Assembly (NCBI GenBank): GCA_046757465.1
Contig: JBHHYH010000039.1
Location: 1 to 29,998 of the forward strand
Length of the DNA: 29,998 bases
Source of the DNA: Scalindua_A sp046757465
Lineage (GTDB): Bacteria > Planctomycetota > Brocadiia > Brocadiales > Scalinduaceae
Direction of reading: 5' to 3'
The notes beneath the pieces are model-generated. The model made no database searches, was not told the origin of the DNA, and saw nothing but the letters and a program-made list of their open reading frames with translations. The translations under genes were made by a program, and so were the position numbers. This document shows positions 16,795 to 23,683 of this stretch, piece by piece (within the stretch, counting starts at the first letter, position 1; the number at the start of each line of letters is the position of its first letter).

Positions 16795-17064
16795 TTAAAA
16801 CATCTCTGATAATTTTTTTGAAATCATTGAAAGATTTTTGTCCTTAGTCAAGTACTCCACCTCATGCGGATGTACCTTCAAATCAGTAAGCATCTTCTTT
16901 ATCCTCTTCCATCCAGATTCTTTTTTCTTTTCACTCGTCTCTACATATATATTTGATACTAATTCTCCCAATTTTTGTATAAGACGAAGATCCTTATTCT
17001 CGTAGAAATTCTTGATAACTTTTCTTTGATGCTCCGTGTATCCTTTTACGTGTTTTTCGTCCAT
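16795..17064 (-). CDS. Small hypothetical protein (89 aa), 3' end of the tdh-kbl operon
   Basis: This 89-residue, Lys/Glu-rich, soluble and mostly helical-looking protein has no recognised domain. It contains no cysteines and has one His-Pro-His (PHEVEYLTKDKN region). The ATG at 17064 lies 19 bp after the kbl stop on the same strand and is preceded by an AGGTG-like ribosome site, so it is probably translated from the tdh-kbl mRNA. I do not recognise the family. Confidence 0.65.
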   Translation of the reverse strand: MDEKHVKGYTEHQRKVIKNFYENKDLRLIQKLGELVSNIYVETSEKKKESGWKRIKKMLTDLKVHPHEVEYLTKDKNLSMISKKLSEMF

Positions 17065-17083
17065 TTAATTCACCTGTCTACGT

Positions 17084-18259
17084 CTACAATATTTTCAAAG
17101 ACTTTCCTATCTTCTCAAAATATTCTACCGCCCACGTAAGATCTTCTTCACTGTGTGTGGCCGAGAGCATTACGCGGATACGTGCCTTACCCATAGGTAC
17201 CGTGGGATAACCAATGGCCTGGGCAAATATGCCCTCCTTAAATAACATCTGGCTAAAGTCACCGGCCTTCTTAGCATCACCTATCATAATAGGGGTTATG
17301 GGGGTTTCCGTACGCCCGAGGTTGAACCCTATCTGTTTCATCTTTTCCTGAAAAAATGAGGTATTCTCCCAGAGTCGTTTGACCAGAGCGTCTGAAGCAA
17401 TTAGTGTATCCACTGCAGCAATACAGGCCGCCACATCGGCCGCTGTTACGGCACTCGAAAATAGGAAGGGGCGTCCCTTTTGTGCAAGATAATCCGTCAA
17501 TCTTTTGGTTCCTGCAATGTAACCACCCACAACACCAAAAGCCTTTGACATGGTCCCCATCTCAATGTCGATTCTACCATGCAAATTGAAGTGGTCAACA
17601 ATTCCCCTCCCGCTCCGGCCCAATACACCTTCTCCATGCGCATCGTCCACCATGGTAATGGCCTCGTATTTTTCAGCAACATTTGCAATCTCCGGCAACG
17701 GCGCGACATCTCCCTCCATACTGAAAACACCGTCCGTAATAATAAGTTTGCGCCTGATATCTTTTTCAGCACGGATTTTTGCCCGAAGGTCTTCGGGATT
17801 ACAGTGTTCATAGCGTACAACCCTTGCCTTAGAAAGACGACATCCGTCAATGATGCTTGCGTGATTGAGTTCATCCGAAAAGACAACATCCTCCTTGCCA
17901 ACGATTGCGGGAATAACGGCAAGGTTTGCACAAAATCCTGATTGAAAAGATATGGAGCCTTCTACTCCCTTGAAGTGCGCAAGTTTCCGTTCCAGTTCCT
18001 TGTGTAAGCTCGTTGTTCCTGCAATAGTCCTTACGGCTGCAGGACCTACACCATAAGTTTCAATGGCCTTTTGCGAGGCTGACTTTAACTCTGGATTATT
18101 GGCAAATCCCAGATAATTGTTCGAACTGAGATTAAGGACCTTCTTTCCATCGATAATAATCCATGCCCCCTGAGGTCCTTCAATTGTGCGGACTTGCACT
18201 AATAATCCAGCTTCTTCAAGTTTATCTAATTCTTCGGTGATAAAATTGAGTTTATCCAT
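17084..18259 (-). CDS. kbl: 2-amino-3-ketobutyrate CoA ligase (glycine C-acetyltransferase)
   Basis: This PLP-dependent alpha-oxoamine synthase is about 391 residues from the ATG at 18259. A GTG at 18304 would add 15 residues encoded by a hairpin repeat, so I prefer the inner ATG. It splits 2-amino-3-oxobutyrate with CoA to give glycine and acetyl-CoA. Seen: LSSNNYLGFANNPELK, the glycine-rich VRTIAGTTSLHKELE, DDAHGEGVLGRSGRG and the PLP lysine in MGTMSKAFGVVGGY. The fold is shared with BioF (7-keto-8-aminopelargonate synthase). Adjacency to threonine dehydrogenase, with no biotin genes, makes Kbl the better call. Confidence 0.9.
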   Translation of the reverse strand: MDKLNFITEELDKLEEAGLLVQVRTIEGPQGAWIIIDGKKVLNLSSNNYLGFANNPELKSASQKAIETYGVGPAAVRTIAGTTSLHKELERKLAHFKGVEGSISFQSGFCANLAVIPAIVGKEDVVFSDELNHASIIDGCRLSKARVVRYEHCNPEDLRAKIRAEKDIRRKLIITDGVFSMEGDVAPLPEIANVAEKYEAITMVDDAHGEGVLGRSGRGIVDHFNLHGRIDIEMGTMSKAFGVVGGYIAGTKRLTDYLAQKGRPFLFSSAVTAADVAACIAAVDTLIASDALVKRLWENTSFFQEKMKQIGFNLGRTETPITPIMIGDAKKAGDFSQMLFKEGIFAQAIGYPTVPMGKARIRVMLSATHSEEDLTWAVEYFEKIGKSLKIL

Positions 18260-18274
18260 AATACTTTTTTTTAT

Positions 18275-18325
18275 CCCCACTGCTTTCTTGCACGGTGGCG
18301 GCACGCTGCGAAAGCAAGAAGTGGG
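18275..18325. repeat. Imperfect hairpin between tdh and kbl
   Basis: ccccactgctttcttgc (18275-18291) pairs with gcaagaagtgggg (about 18313-18325) with a 4-base bulge, around a short GC-rich loop region (acggtggcggcacgctgcg). It lies in the tdh-kbl spacer and also supplies the apparent N-terminal extension of kbl. It could be a dispersed palindrome or a processing/attenuation hairpin. Confidence 0.55.
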
Positions 18326-18349
18326 GGCTCTCTCACAATCCCAACAAGT

Positions 18350-19378
18350 CTAAACATTTAATATAACCTTCCCACACTTACCATCTTTCATTAGTTTCAT
18401 GCCCTTTTCATAGTCCTTTAGTGAAAACCGATGTGTGATAATGGGGCTTGGATCAACAAGTCCATCGGTTAAGAAACGTGAGGTCTTGTACCATGTAGAG
18501 AATACCTTACGGCCTGTTATCCCATAAATGCGAATTTTTTTGAATATGATTTCCTTATTCAGGTCGATACTGACACGTTTTTCATAAATACCTAGAATGG
18601 AAATTCTACCACCCGGGGTAATGACTCGCAGGCCCTGGTTCAGAGCTTGATTATTACCTGAAAATTCAAGTACCACATCCACACCATTATTATTTGTAGC
18701 TTCAAGGACGCGTTTTGTTATATTCCGACTCTTTGGATTAAGGGCTATATGAGCACCCATCTTTTTGCTGATATTCAGTCGGTAGTTATTAGGATCTGAA
18801 ACTATGATCACTGAGGCACCACTAGCCCTGGCAATTCCCGTGGCAAAGAGTCCAATCGGTCCTGCACCTAAGATTAAGACTGTCTTTGCAGAGACATCCT
18901 CCACCATGACTGTATCAATGGCGTTACCAAATGGTTCCTGTATAGTAGCCCATTCGTCAGGAATGTGAGAATCGTTTTTCCACAGTACACGTTCTGGCAA
19001 GACCAGGTATTCTGCAAGTGTACCATCGTGATCTATTCCTAATAATTTAAGGTCCTTGCACACCTCGTTATATCCATTTCTGCATTGATAGCAATGTCCA
19101 CAGGAGATATGACTCTCTGCACAAACATTGTCTCCAACCTTTACACGAGTTACTTCATCTCCAATCTTCGTCACATTCCCAACAAACTCATGTCCAACAA
19201 TTCGAGGTGGTGTGAAACGTTGCTTTGCCCAACGTGTCCAGTCACGTATATGCACATCCGTACCACAGATCGATGCAATTTTTACTTTTATAAGCACATC
19301 TCTCAACCCTATCCGTGGAATAGGTACTTTTTTAAATTCCATCCCTTTCATACGCTTTGTCTTAACTACTGCCTTCAC
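18350..19378 (-). CDS. tdh: L-threonine 3-dehydrogenase (Zn MDR)
   Basis: This 342-residue zinc-dependent medium-chain dehydrogenase oxidises L-threonine to 2-amino-3-oxobutyrate with NAD+, feeding Kbl. The catalytic zinc ligands C38 (SICGTDVHI) and H63-E64 (GHEFVGN) are present. The structural zinc cysteines C93, C96, C99 and C107 match Escherichia coli Tdh positions exactly. The Rossmann motif is GAGPIGLF. The length matches the 341-residue model enzyme. The start codon is GTG (19376-19378), with AGAGG about 9 bases upstream and overlapping the TGA of a 24-codon leader ORF. The next gene, kbl, follows 90 bp downstream. Confidence 0.93.
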   Translation of the reverse strand: MKAVVKTKRMKGMEFKKVPIPRIGLRDVLIKVKIASICGTDVHIRDWTRWAKQRFTPPRIVGHEFVGNVTKIGDEVTRVKVGDNVCAESHISCGHCYQCRNGYNEVCKDLKLLGIDHDGTLAEYLVLPERVLWKNDSHIPDEWATIQEPFGNAIDTVMVEDVSAKTVLILGAGPIGLFATGIARASGASVIIVSDPNNYRLNISKKMGAHIALNPKSRNITKRVLEATNNNGVDVVLEFSGNNQALNQGLRVITPGGRISILGIYEKRVSIDLNKEIIFKKIRIYGITGRKVFSTWYKTSRFLTDGLVDPSPIITHRFSLKDYEKGMKLMKDGKCGKVILNV

Positions 19379-19449
19379 TTTAAAACACCTCTTTTTTTCA
19401 TTGCATGGTACTTTTCCTTTACCGTCATTAGACCCCCATTTTTCTCCAT
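19375..19449 (-). CDS. 24-residue leader ORF overlapping the tdh start
   Basis: The ATG at 19449 is preceded by an excellent GAGGAGG ribosome site (AGAGGAGGTAAGACT before ATG). The peptide starts MEKNGGLMTVKEKY and ends KKRGVLK. Its TGA at 19377-19375 overlaps the tdh GTG (GTGA), a classic arrangement for translational coupling. No Thr- or Gly-codon run typical of an attenuator peptide is seen. It may simply deliver ribosomes to the weak GTG start of tdh, or be a small protein in its own right. Confidence 0.55.
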   Translation of the reverse strand: MEKNGGLMTVKEKYHAMKKRGVLK

Positions 19450-19520
19450 AGTCTTACCTCCTCTTTACTTTCTTTATTTTTGAACTAATGAATTTTACCA
19501 TTTGTGATGTTTAAAATGAA

Positions 19521-19543
19521 TACTAAAAGATTTCCTTTTAGTA
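19521..19543. promoter_or_regulatory. 9-bp inverted repeat between tdh and the rod-protein gene
   Basis: TACTAAAAG (19521-19529), ATTTC, CTTTTAGTA (19535-19543): perfect arms in the divergent intergenic region. It is a candidate operator or short hairpin. No other gene fits in 19450-19629, which is AT-rich. Confidence 0.35.
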
Positions 19544-19629
19544 CTATGTGCTTTTCAGGCTGTCTGATAAAAAGTTTTTTTACTAAAGTTTTCATGTTAA
19601 TCTTCCGATAATTAGCATTAGGGGGCTTT

Positions 19630-19974
19630 ATGTCTATATCTTTCAGCACTTCTGTTTCTGGTATTCAGGCTGCTTTTGCTATGCTCAACGTATCTGCGCA
19701 TAATACAGCAAACCTGAATACGGATGGTTTTAAAAAACAGGTAGTTAACCTGAGTGAGGACTCTACAGGCAGAGTCGTTGCAGATATAAGTGAAAGCACC
19801 GAGGCAGGTCCCTTGTATACAAATTCTGACGGAGATACAATAGAGGCATCAAATGTTGACTATCTTGATGAAGTTGCTGAACAGATTAAGGCCAAACATC
19901 TCTTATCCGCAAATATAGCTGCAATTCGTCGCACTGATGAGGCATTTGATAGCCTCATGGACATAATGGTATAG
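19630..19974 (+). CDS. Short flagellar rod/FlgC-like protein
   Basis: This 114-residue protein contains only the two end motifs of flagellar axial proteins. The N-terminal SVSGIQAAFAMLNVSAHNTANLNTDGFKKQ resembles the rod signature with an ANxNTxGF core. The C-terminal SNVDYLDEVAEQIKAKHLLSANIAAIRRTDEAFDSLMDIMV matches the rod C-terminal helix. Canonical FlgB/FlgC are 130-150 residues and sit in a flagellar operon; none is here. AGGGGG lies 6 bases before the ATG. It may be a stand-alone structural subunit or a diverged orphan paralogue. Confidence 0.82.
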   Translation: MSISFSTSVSGIQAAFAMLNVSAHNTANLNTDGFKKQVVNLSEDSTGRVVADISESTEAGPLYTNSDGDTIEASNVDYLDEVAEQIKAKHLLSANIAAIRRTDEAFDSLMDIMV

Positions 19975-20277
19975 GTTTTCAAGACTTATGATTATGACCA
20001 TTTTAGGCATTCTGAAGCGACTTACTCCACATTTCCTAACAAATAAATTCTCTTAAGCTCTATTACCATCTACTTCAATTCCTGCTTTTCTGCACATTTT
20101 CCTGAAATACTACAAGAAACCTTCATGAATCATATTGACTTATATATACTTACTATTATTGCTTTATATTTATCGTTATAATCAATACATTTACCTTTAC
20201 TATATTGCTTGACACTTTTACATAAAATGTTAAACTTTTCTAATTATGAAAATATTATTATCAAGGTGTATTTGAAG

Positions 20278-20769
20278 ATGATAAAAGCGGCTGTAATAAC
20301 AATTAGCGATAAAGGCTCAAGAGGTGAAAGGGAAGATAAAAGCGGTGCTGTGATTAAGGAAAAACTTGGTCATATAAAGGCACAGGTTGTCGCATATGAC
20401 ATAGTACCTGATGAGAGGGATGTTATTGCTAAGAAACTTAAGTCTTTTGCTGATAAAGCGAACTTGATTCTAACAACAGGGGGGACGGGTGTTAGTCCAA
20501 GAGACGTTACTCCCGAAGCAACCAGAGATGTAATAGAAAAGGAACTGCCAGGGTTTTCAGAGGTTATGAGATTGGAAAGCTTTAAGGTCACTCCCAGGGC
20601 TATAGGAACTCGAGCTGTGGCAGGTATTTATAAAGATACCCTAATTATTAACCTTCCGGGAAGCCCAAAAGGTGTCTCTGAATGTTTAGAGACTGTGCTG
20701 AGTGCTATTCCACATACCCTGGACTTGATAAAGGGCGAGGTTGTTGACTGCGGCAAAGATATTAACTAG
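20278..20769 (+). CDS. mog: Molybdopterin adenylyltransferase / MoaB-MogA family
   Basis: The protein is 163 residues from the ATG at 20278 (AAGGTG ribosome site about 13 bases upstream; in-frame ATGs upstream at 20209 and 20227 add sequence unlike the family). It activates molybdopterin with ATP during molybdenum-cofactor synthesis. Seen: ITISDKGSRGEREDKSG (start of the MoCF fold), LTTGGTGVSPRDVTPEAT (nucleotide/MPT loop) and INLPGSPKGVSEC. MogA and MoaB cannot be separated here without an alignment. No other moa/moe genes are nearby; glyQ follows 21 bp downstream and may share its transcript. Confidence 0.88.
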   Translation: MIKAAVITISDKGSRGEREDKSGAVIKEKLGHIKAQVVAYDIVPDERDVIAKKLKSFADKANLILTTGGTGVSPRDVTPEATRDVIEKELPGFSEVMRLESFKVTPRAIGTRAVAGIYKDTLIINLPGSPKGVSECLETVLSAIPHTLDLIKGEVVDCGKDIN

Positions 20770-20790
20770 CCAATCAATAAGTATTTAAGA

Positions 20791-21666
20791 ATGAGTAAGT
20801 TACTTAAATCAAAAATGACATTTCAGGAAATAATAATAAATCTTCAAAAATATTGGTCTGATGAAGGTTGCGTAATAATGCAACCATATGATATAGAGAT
20901 TGGTGCGGGTACATTCAATCCATCCACATTTTTAAGGGTACTTGGTAGGAAGCCGTGGAAGTGTGCTTATGTCGAACCTTCAAGGAGGCCAACGGATGGG
21001 CGTTACGGAGAAAACCCAAATAGATTACAACATTATTACCAATTTCAGGTAATCATAAAGCCTTCACCAGATAACTCTAAGTACTTATATACCAAGAGCT
21101 TACAGTCACTTGGAGTTGATCTTGTTAAACACGACGTCCGTTTTATCGAGGATGACTGGGAGTCACCAACTTTAGGTGCAACTGGATTGGGTTGGGAGGT
21201 ATGGCTTGATGGTATGGAAATAACTCAATTTACATATTTTCAACAGATTGGAGGTATGGAATTGGATGTTATTTCGCTTGAACTGACCTATGGCCTCGAA
21301 AGAATTGCCATGTTTATCCAGGAGAAGGAATCAGTATTCGATTTGGAGTGGGTAGACGGATACACTTATGGGGATGTACACAAGCTGGATGAGATACAAT
21401 TCTCTACCTATAATTTTGAGGTGGCAGATACTTCTATGCTCCTAAAGCAGTTCGATATGTACGAAAATGAGTGCAGGAGATTATTGGAAAAGGGGATCGT
21501 CATACCGGCCTTTGATTATGTCTTAAAGTGTTCACACACATTCAACATTTTAGATGCCAGAAAATCTATAGGCGTTACTCAACGCACGAGATATATTGGC
21601 AGGGTCAGAAGTCTGGCAAAAGGTTGCGCAGAGGGCTACTTGAGTCTTACGGGAGAATTGAATTAG
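20791..21666 (+). CDS. glyQ: Glycyl-tRNA synthetase alpha subunit
   Basis: This 291-residue catalytic subunit of the alpha2beta2 bacterial GlyRS charges tRNA-Gly. Family hallmarks are MTFQEIIINLQKYWSDEGCVIMQPYDIEIGAGTFNP at the N-terminus (here after about 9 extra residues), AYVEPSRRPTDGRYGENPNRLQHYYQFQVI, GWEVWLDGMEITQFTYFQQ and YGLERIAM. The length is normal. The ATG could be 20791 or the Met at 20815 (MTFQEI), which fits most family N-termini. The expected beta-subunit gene (glyS) does not follow. Instead parB converges and overlaps by 4 bases, so glyS must lie elsewhere. Confidence 0.95.
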   Translation: MSKLLKSKMTFQEIIINLQKYWSDEGCVIMQPYDIEIGAGTFNPSTFLRVLGRKPWKCAYVEPSRRPTDGRYGENPNRLQHYYQFQVIIKPSPDNSKYLYTKSLQSLGVDLVKHDVRFIEDDWESPTLGATGLGWEVWLDGMEITQFTYFQQIGGMELDVISLELTYGLERIAMFIQEKESVFDLEWVDGYTYGDVHKLDEIQFSTYNFEVADTSMLLKQFDMYENECRRLLEKGIVIPAFDYVLKCSHTFNILDARKSIGVTQRTRYIGRVRSLAKGCAEGYLSLTGELN

Positions 21667-22559
21667 GTAGGTGTTTTCATCAAAGTTTTTAGCTTTTCTG
21701 TGATATTTTCAAACTGACTATTATTTGAAAATAAAATAGTAATTTTTCCTTTTCCGTTCTTCTCTTTGATTAAAACCCTGGCCCCAATAAATTCTCTGAG
21801 TTTGTTTTCCAGATCACAAATATTAGGTGATTTATATAACTCTGAAGATACTACCTTACTATCAGAAGACTTTTTTGAAGAAAATAGAAACTTTTTTTTG
21901 CCGGAGGCAATCATCTCTACTTCACGGACAGAAAGGCCATCAGTTATTATTTTTTCACTGAGGATTTCTTGTTTTTTGGGGTCTTTCAAAGATAAGAGGG
22001 CACGGGCATGGCCCATTGATATAGTTCCACGTGAAACAAGTTCTTGTATATCTTCTGCCAAATCTAGCAATCTAATCGTATTTGCAATTGAAGATCTATC
22101 TTGCCCAATCTTTATGGCAATCTTTTCATGTGTCAATCTAAAATTGTTTTTCAACTCTAAATAGGCACGAGCCTTCTCAATGGGATTCAGATCTTCCCTT
22201 TGTATATTTTCCACCAGTGCCAATTCAAGCGACTTCATGCTATCAACATTCTTAATGTTTACTGGTATTTCTTTTAATCCTAAGAGTTTTGCCGCTCTCC
22301 AACGTCTCTCCCCTGCTATTATTTTGTATCCTCTATTTGTAGGACAAACTATAATTGGTTGCAATATCCCGTGCTCCTCTATTGACTTCATCAGTGTTTT
22401 CATTTGTTCCTGGTTAAAGCGTTTTCGTGGTTGGGATTCGTTTTGTTTGACTTCTTCCGTACTTATTTTTGTAATATTTTTACTCTCTACTGTTCCTATA
22501 CCAATTGCATCGCCTAGCAATGACTGTAAACTATTTCCGAGTTTTTCTCTATTGGCCAT
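21663..22559 (-). CDS. parB: ParB/Spo0J chromosome-partition protein
   Basis: This 298-residue CTP-binding ParB-family protein loads on parS sites for chromosome segregation. The N-terminal ParB domain has NESQPRKRFNQEQMKTLMKSI, GERRWRAAKLLGLKEIPV (CTP/box motif) and ENIQREDLNPIEKARAY. The helix-turn-helix is LTHEKIAIKIGQDRSSIANTIRLL, followed by LVSRGTISMGHARALLSL. The C-terminal dimerisation segment is IRE..GARVLIKEKNGKGKITILFSN-like. No parA is in the window, so this is a solitary copy or a split locus. The stop overlaps the glyQ stop on the other strand by 4 bp. A parS-like site lies inside the coding sequence. Confidence 0.92.
   Translation of the reverse strand: MANREKLGNSLQSLLGDAIGIGTVESKNITKISTEEVKQNESQPRKRFNQEQMKTLMKSIEEHGILQPIIVCPTNRGYKIIAGERRWRAAKLLGLKEIPVNIKNVDSMKSLELALVENIQREDLNPIEKARAYLELKNNFRLTHEKIAIKIGQDRSSIANTIRLLDLAEDIQELVSRGTISMGHARALLSLKDPKKQEILSEKIITDGLSVREVEMIASGKKKFLFSSKKSSDSKVVSSELYKSPNICDLENKLREFIGARVLIKEKNGKGKITILFSNNSQFENITEKLKTLMKTPT
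22023..22038. promoter_or_regulatory. parS-like palindrome inside parB
   Basis: AGTTCCACGTGAAACA matches the bacterial parS consensus TGTTTCACGTGAAACA at 14 of 16 positions, including the central CACGTG core and the full right half. It encodes part of LVSRGTIS in ParB, so it is dual-purpose sequence. Confidence 0.65.
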
Positions 22560-22705
22560 GTGGATTTAAAATTTTAACTAGAAAATAAAATTATAAGACC
22601 CTATTTACCAAATTGCCAATCTGTATTCAAGAAAAATCTTTTGAAAATTAATGTAAAAATTGGTAAAAGGACATATTAACAAACGTTCCATGTAAAACAC
22701 CACTT

Positions 22706-23518
22706 ATGGAGACTATTTTGAAAAGGCTTCTCTCATTAGTCATTAACAATTTCAAAGAAATCATCAGGCAACCTTTTTACTACGTTATACTTTTTTCAGG
22801 TTGCTTTATAACTGTAATCTCCTTTTCTTTTACATTTTTTTCTTTTGGAGAAGAGGTAAGAATGATAAAGAATATGGGATTGTCCACAATAACTATTTGT
22901 GGTCTCTTGACCGGATGTCTCTCTTCTTCTATCTTAATTGCAAATGAATTCAAAAGACAAACGACCCTGGCTGTACTTTCCAAACCGATAACAAGAATTC
23001 ATTTTATTTTGGGTAAATATCTGGGAATTATTTTAGCGGCAACGGTATTAATTTTTTCTCAGGGTCTAGTTCTAGAAATATCGCTTGCAATTAATAAGTA
23101 CTTAAAAATTTCAAGCTTTGAACATCATTCTTCCAATCTGATAGACTATTATTGTATACTGGGAATTTATTTTTCTCTTCTGCAAATCTTAATCCTTACC
23201 GCAATATCAGTATTTATATCATTATACCTTAATGTAACTGGAAATCTATTGGTTTGTTTCCTTGTCTTTGTTTTCTGTCATTCACTTAATTATGTTTTCC
23301 CTTTCCATGCTCAATTCATCAATGTCACAAGCATTCTGCTAGCCGGTTGTTATATAATATTCCCTAACTTGCATAATCTAGATTTATTAACAATGAACGA
23401 TATTGCGTATGGATCTAGTTTTATATATATAGTATATAGTTCATTGTACTCTGCATCATATAGTATAGCTGTGCTATGGTTAGCCGTTCTCTTCTTTAAG
23501 AGAAAAGAAATTGTTTAG
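22706..23518 (+). CDS. ABC-2 type transporter permease
   Basis: This 270-residue integral membrane protein has about six hydrophobic helices, at roughly 25-50, 63-80, 108-130, 150-178, 180-205 and 237-262. The cytosolic loop ANEFKRQTTLAVLSKPITRIHFILGKYLG is the typical ABC-2 permease coupling segment. It would form a homodimer with an ATPase to move an unknown substrate. No ATPase gene is adjacent, so the partner is elsewhere. It is transcribed divergently from parB, with 146 bp between. Confidence 0.85.
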   Translation: METILKRLLSLVINNFKEIIRQPFYYVILFSGCFITVISFSFTFFSFGEEVRMIKNMGLSTITICGLLTGCLSSSILIANEFKRQTTLAVLSKPITRIHFILGKYLGIILAATVLIFSQGLVLEISLAINKYLKISSFEHHSSNLIDYYCILGIYFSLLQILILTAISVFISLYLNVTGNLLVCFLVFVFCHSLNYVFPFHAQFINVTSILLAGCYIIFPNLHNLDLLTMNDIAYGSSFIYIVYSSLYSASYSIAVLWLAVLFFKRKEIV

Positions 23519-23683
23519 CCTATCTTCTACAGTTGTTTTTCAATGTTTAGATATAAAAAGATACAGAGGAGTAAAACAGGATTGTGTCAAAAAAAAGGGG
23601 GGGTGGATTTTTTTGAAAGATGTTAAATGCAGATGGTTAATAACTACCGATGATTGCCCCTGCACAAAATAACAGACAATCGC

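Noticed and set aside
17084..18259. Calling this gene bioF
   Set aside because: The fold is shared, but adjacency to tdh and absence of biotin genes favour kbl.
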